In this document: piece by piece, positions 4,674 through 6,862 of the stretch
Numbering within the stretch: position 1 is the stretch's first letter
How the letters are laid out: each line of letters starts with the position of its first letter
Source of the DNA: Bacillota bacterium
Lineage (GTDB): Bacteria; Bacillota; Clostridia; Peptostreptococcales; Anaerovoracaceae
Direction: 5' to 3'
DNA length: 6,862 nt
Assembly (NCBI GenBank): GCA_905372035.1
Contig: CAJPNN010000064.1
Span: 1-6,862 of the forward strand
Notes under the pieces: model-generated
Database searches by the model: none
What the model was told of the DNA's origin: nothing
The model's input: only the letters and a program-made list of their open reading frames with translations
Program-made: the position numbers and the translations under genes

Positions 4674-6862
4674 TTATTGAGCCGTTTCCCCCGACAGCTC
4701 TCTCATGGTGTGGATTTCGGGATTGTTATCGTTCAGGTTCTCAATTATTATCGCACCGTCTTTATCATTTCTTTTTACATTTATTCCAAGCTTTTTCATT
4801 CTTTTTATCAAATCCGCAGAAGGGTGCCCGTAAAGGTTTTTGCCGCATTGTATAACTGCAAGTTTCGGGCTTATGTGTTTTATAAACTCAGGGCTGCTTG
4901 AGTATTTGCTGCCGTGATGACAAACTTTCAATATATCGCATTTCGGAATAATACGATAATCAAGGATTTCTTTTTCCTGTTTGATACCTATATCTCCTGT
5001 TATTGCAATCTTTATGCCATTATAATTAAATATACAGACAAGTGAAATTGAATTTTCATCTATTTTTTCAGCAGCAAATCTTTTGTATTCACTGTCCGGT
5101 TGTTTAAAAGGATATATAAATTCCATAGATATACCGTTTTCTATATTTATTTTATCACCGGATTTTAAATATATAATATCTTTTTTGGATACAGCCATAT
5201 CTTTCAACAGCTTATTTTCACGATATTTATTTCCCTCATAAAAACCTACTTTTTCCACCTTGAATATTTTTGTTAAATCTCTTATACCCCCATAGTGATC
5301 TTCATGCATATGGCTTACTATCGCCAGATCTATTTTTCTGATACCGTTCTTTAACAGGACGGGTTTAAGAATCTTTGAGGCTATATTTTTTTTGAATTTT
5401 CCGCCACCGTCATATATTACGGTCTTGTTTTCCGGGGTTTTTATAACGACACAGTCACCCTGACCCACATCTATAAACATCAAATCACACTTACCTCTCA
5501 TATCTCCGGAAATATTATATGTGATAATTGCCGTCGCAAATATTATAAATATTGGGGCAGCTGCGGTGCGAACGCTTTTTCTATGGAAGAGTATGCGCAT
5601 ATTTTCGGAGGTTATAATCAGGACACTGCAATAGTAGAAAAGCAAAAAAATTAAGCCGGGAGAGGGTATGTCCGTATCCGAATGAAAAATGTCCGAAGCC
5701 TTTTCGGACAGAGTTATCAATATATCGGATATCGGAGTTGCAATATCAAGACAAAATCTGAAAGCCGTATAGGAAATCGGATAAAGAACCGTTAAGCTTA
5801 AGGAGAGCGGGAGAAGAATCCCTATAACGGCAACAGCTATGGGATTCAAAATTACGGACATAAATGAAAAATAGCAAAAATTATAGGCTATATAAGGTGC
5901 AAGCCCGATTTGAACTGCTATATTTGTAATAAAATAAGTAAACAAGATTCTTGAAAATGACGGCTCGAATTTTTTCATATGTCCGTAGAATATGTGCAGG
6001 AAAAAAGGAACCGATACAGCTATAGAAAAAATACCTAAAAATGACAGCTGAAATCCCATATTAAAAAGATAAAACGGGCGATAAAGCAGCATTGTTATAA
6101 ATACGAAGCTTCCGGCGGACAACATGTCATAAGGACGATGGAGCAAAGAGGCGATAATATGTATAAATATCATAATGACGGCACGGACTACAGATGGAGA
6201 AAACGAGCAGAAGGCTGAATATATAACGAGGATTACGGCAGCGGATATAAAGAAAAATTTGTTTTTCCTGCCGCCGAATAATTTTAACAAAAACGCATAG
6301 AGAATCCCGATGTGCAATCCGGAGACACTTAAAATATGTACAAGACCGTTTTTCCTGAAAGAATCATAAACTTTTTCGGACATATAGCTTTTATCACCGG
6401 AGATAAGACCTGTTATTAGAGCTGCCTGCTCTTTGGGAGCGGACTTTAATATCGCGGATGTTATATGGTGTCTTAAAATACAGATCCTATCGGTGATTTT
6501 AAGTTCGGAATTTTTATATTTTAAAGTTTTAAAGTCTGTTTCAAGCAAAGCATATATACCTTTGGACTTTAGGTGAAGTGAGTAGTCAAAATCTCCGGGA
6601 TTTCTCGGAAATATGTATTTTGCTTTATTTGCCCGCATATAGACCGATTTGCCGATGAGATAGCTGTAATTCTTGTGTTTGTCGGAACCGTAAGCTTTTA
6701 TAAGGTATGTTTTGCGGTCGTGTTCAGCTTCAATCATAAGGCAACCGTTATGCTTATCGGTTATTTCGGATATTTTGCATTTAAAGGAAAACTGAGAGCG
6801 GGACGGAACGGAATCATTTAAGAAATTATATTCGGATATGGACATGCGAAACAGCCCTATAA
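4674..6862 (-). CDS. comEC: ComEC/Rec2-family DNA uptake channel, 5' end beyond the window
   Basis: ComEC forms the cytoplasmic-membrane channel that takes up single-stranded DNA in competence; its C-terminal beta-lactamase-like domain is proposed to degrade the other strand. Numbered from the ATG at 6845 (723 residues), residues about 15-110 are the soluble N-terminal beta domain ending in NPGDFDY (82-88). The Competence domain (about 130-440) has LVHILSVSGLHIG (168-180), SPSVVRA (216-222), FQLSFLG (265-271) and many membrane helices. The metallo-beta-lactamase-like domain has FIDVGQGDC (457-465), SHMHEDHYGG (511-520), ITGD (615-618), CHHGS (642-646) and GHPS (673-676), so its metal-site motifs look intact. 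The frame stays open past 6845 to the window edge (ATA GGG CTG TTT CGC before the ATG). There is only a weak AGGG upstream, and the usual N-terminal membrane helices are missing, so the true start probably lies outside. A terminator follows the stop. Other competence genes are not in view, so natural transformation is not shown. Confidence 0.93.
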   Translation of the reverse strand, partial: IGLFRMSISEYNFLNDSVPSRSQFSFKCKISEITDKHNGCLMIEAEHDRKTYLIKAYGSDKHKNYSYLIGKSVYMRANKAKYIFPRNPGDFDYSLHLKSKGIYALLETDFKTLKYKNSELKITDRICILRHHITSAILKSAPKEQAALITGLISGDKSYMSEKVYDSFRKNGLVHILSVSGLHIGILYAFLLKLFGGRKNKFFFISAAVILVIYSAFCSFSPSVVRAVIMIFIHIIASLLHRPYDMLSAGSFVFITMLLYRPFYLFNMGFQLSFLGIFSIAVSVPFFLHIFYGHMKKFEPSFSRILFTYFITNIAVQIGLAPYIAYNFCYFSFMSVILNPIAVAVIGILLPLSLSLTVLYPISYTAFRFCLDIATPISDILITLSEKASDIFHSDTDIPSPGLIFLLFYYCSVLIITSENMRILFHRKSVRTAAAPIFIIFATAIITYNISGDMRGKCDLMFIDVGQGDCVVIKTPENKTVIYDGGGKFKKNIASKILKPVLLKNGIRKIDLAIVSHMHEDHYGGIRDLTKIFKVEKVGFYEGNKYRENKLLKDMAVSKKDIIYLKSGDKINIENGISMEFIYPFKQPDSEYKRFAAEKIDENSISLVCIFNYNGIKIAITGDIGIKQEKEILDYRIIPKCDILKVCHHGSKYSSSPEFIKHISPKLAVIQCGKNLYGHPSADLIKRMKKLGINVKRNDKDGAIIIENLNDNNPEIHTMRELSGETAQ

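Overview
The window is AT-rich DNA from a low-GC Gram-positive bacterium, most likely an anaerobic member of the Clostridia (Bacillota). The reasons are strong AGGAGG-type ribosome binding sites, a clostridial-style class A penicillin-binding protein with a C-terminal cysteine motif and a Pro/Ser/Asn tail, and a HutP-family protein of a type I associate with Clostridia. I cannot name a genus from the sequence alone.

Layout from left to right. Positions 1-127 hold no confident gene; they carry a near-duplicated ribosome-binding-site motif on the + strand that leads into a 20-codon ORF. A leftward operon follows: a bifunctional class A penicillin-binding protein (781-3954, minus) and a Maf-type nucleotide pyrophosphatase (128-763, minus), which overlap or nearly abut at an ATGA junction. 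A 237-bp divergent intergenic region (3955-4191) holds a good leftward sigma-A promoter, a perfect 13-bp inverted repeat over its -10 element, a leader hairpin, a 12-codon upstream ORF and a rightward promoter candidate. A HutP-family gene (4192-4605, plus) follows. A hairpin terminator at 4601-4636 then separates it from a converging comEC gene (4674 to the right edge, minus), whose 5' end appears to lie outside the window.

How the genes relate. The PBP polymerises and cross-links peptidoglycan, and Maf-family proteins are linked to septation and nucleotide sanitation, so the leftward operon is a growth and division unit. ComEC is the inner-membrane channel for DNA uptake. The HutP homologue sits in neither a histidine-utilisation nor any other obvious catabolic context. 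It also lacks all three histidines that bind the metal ion in Bacillus subtilis HutP, so it probably does not sense histidine/Mg2+ in the known way. Its divergent placement next to a structured PBP leader suggests, but does not show, a regulatory link. No mobile element, CRISPR array, tRNA or rRNA was seen. The least ordinary parts are the HutP variant and the divergent intergenic region.
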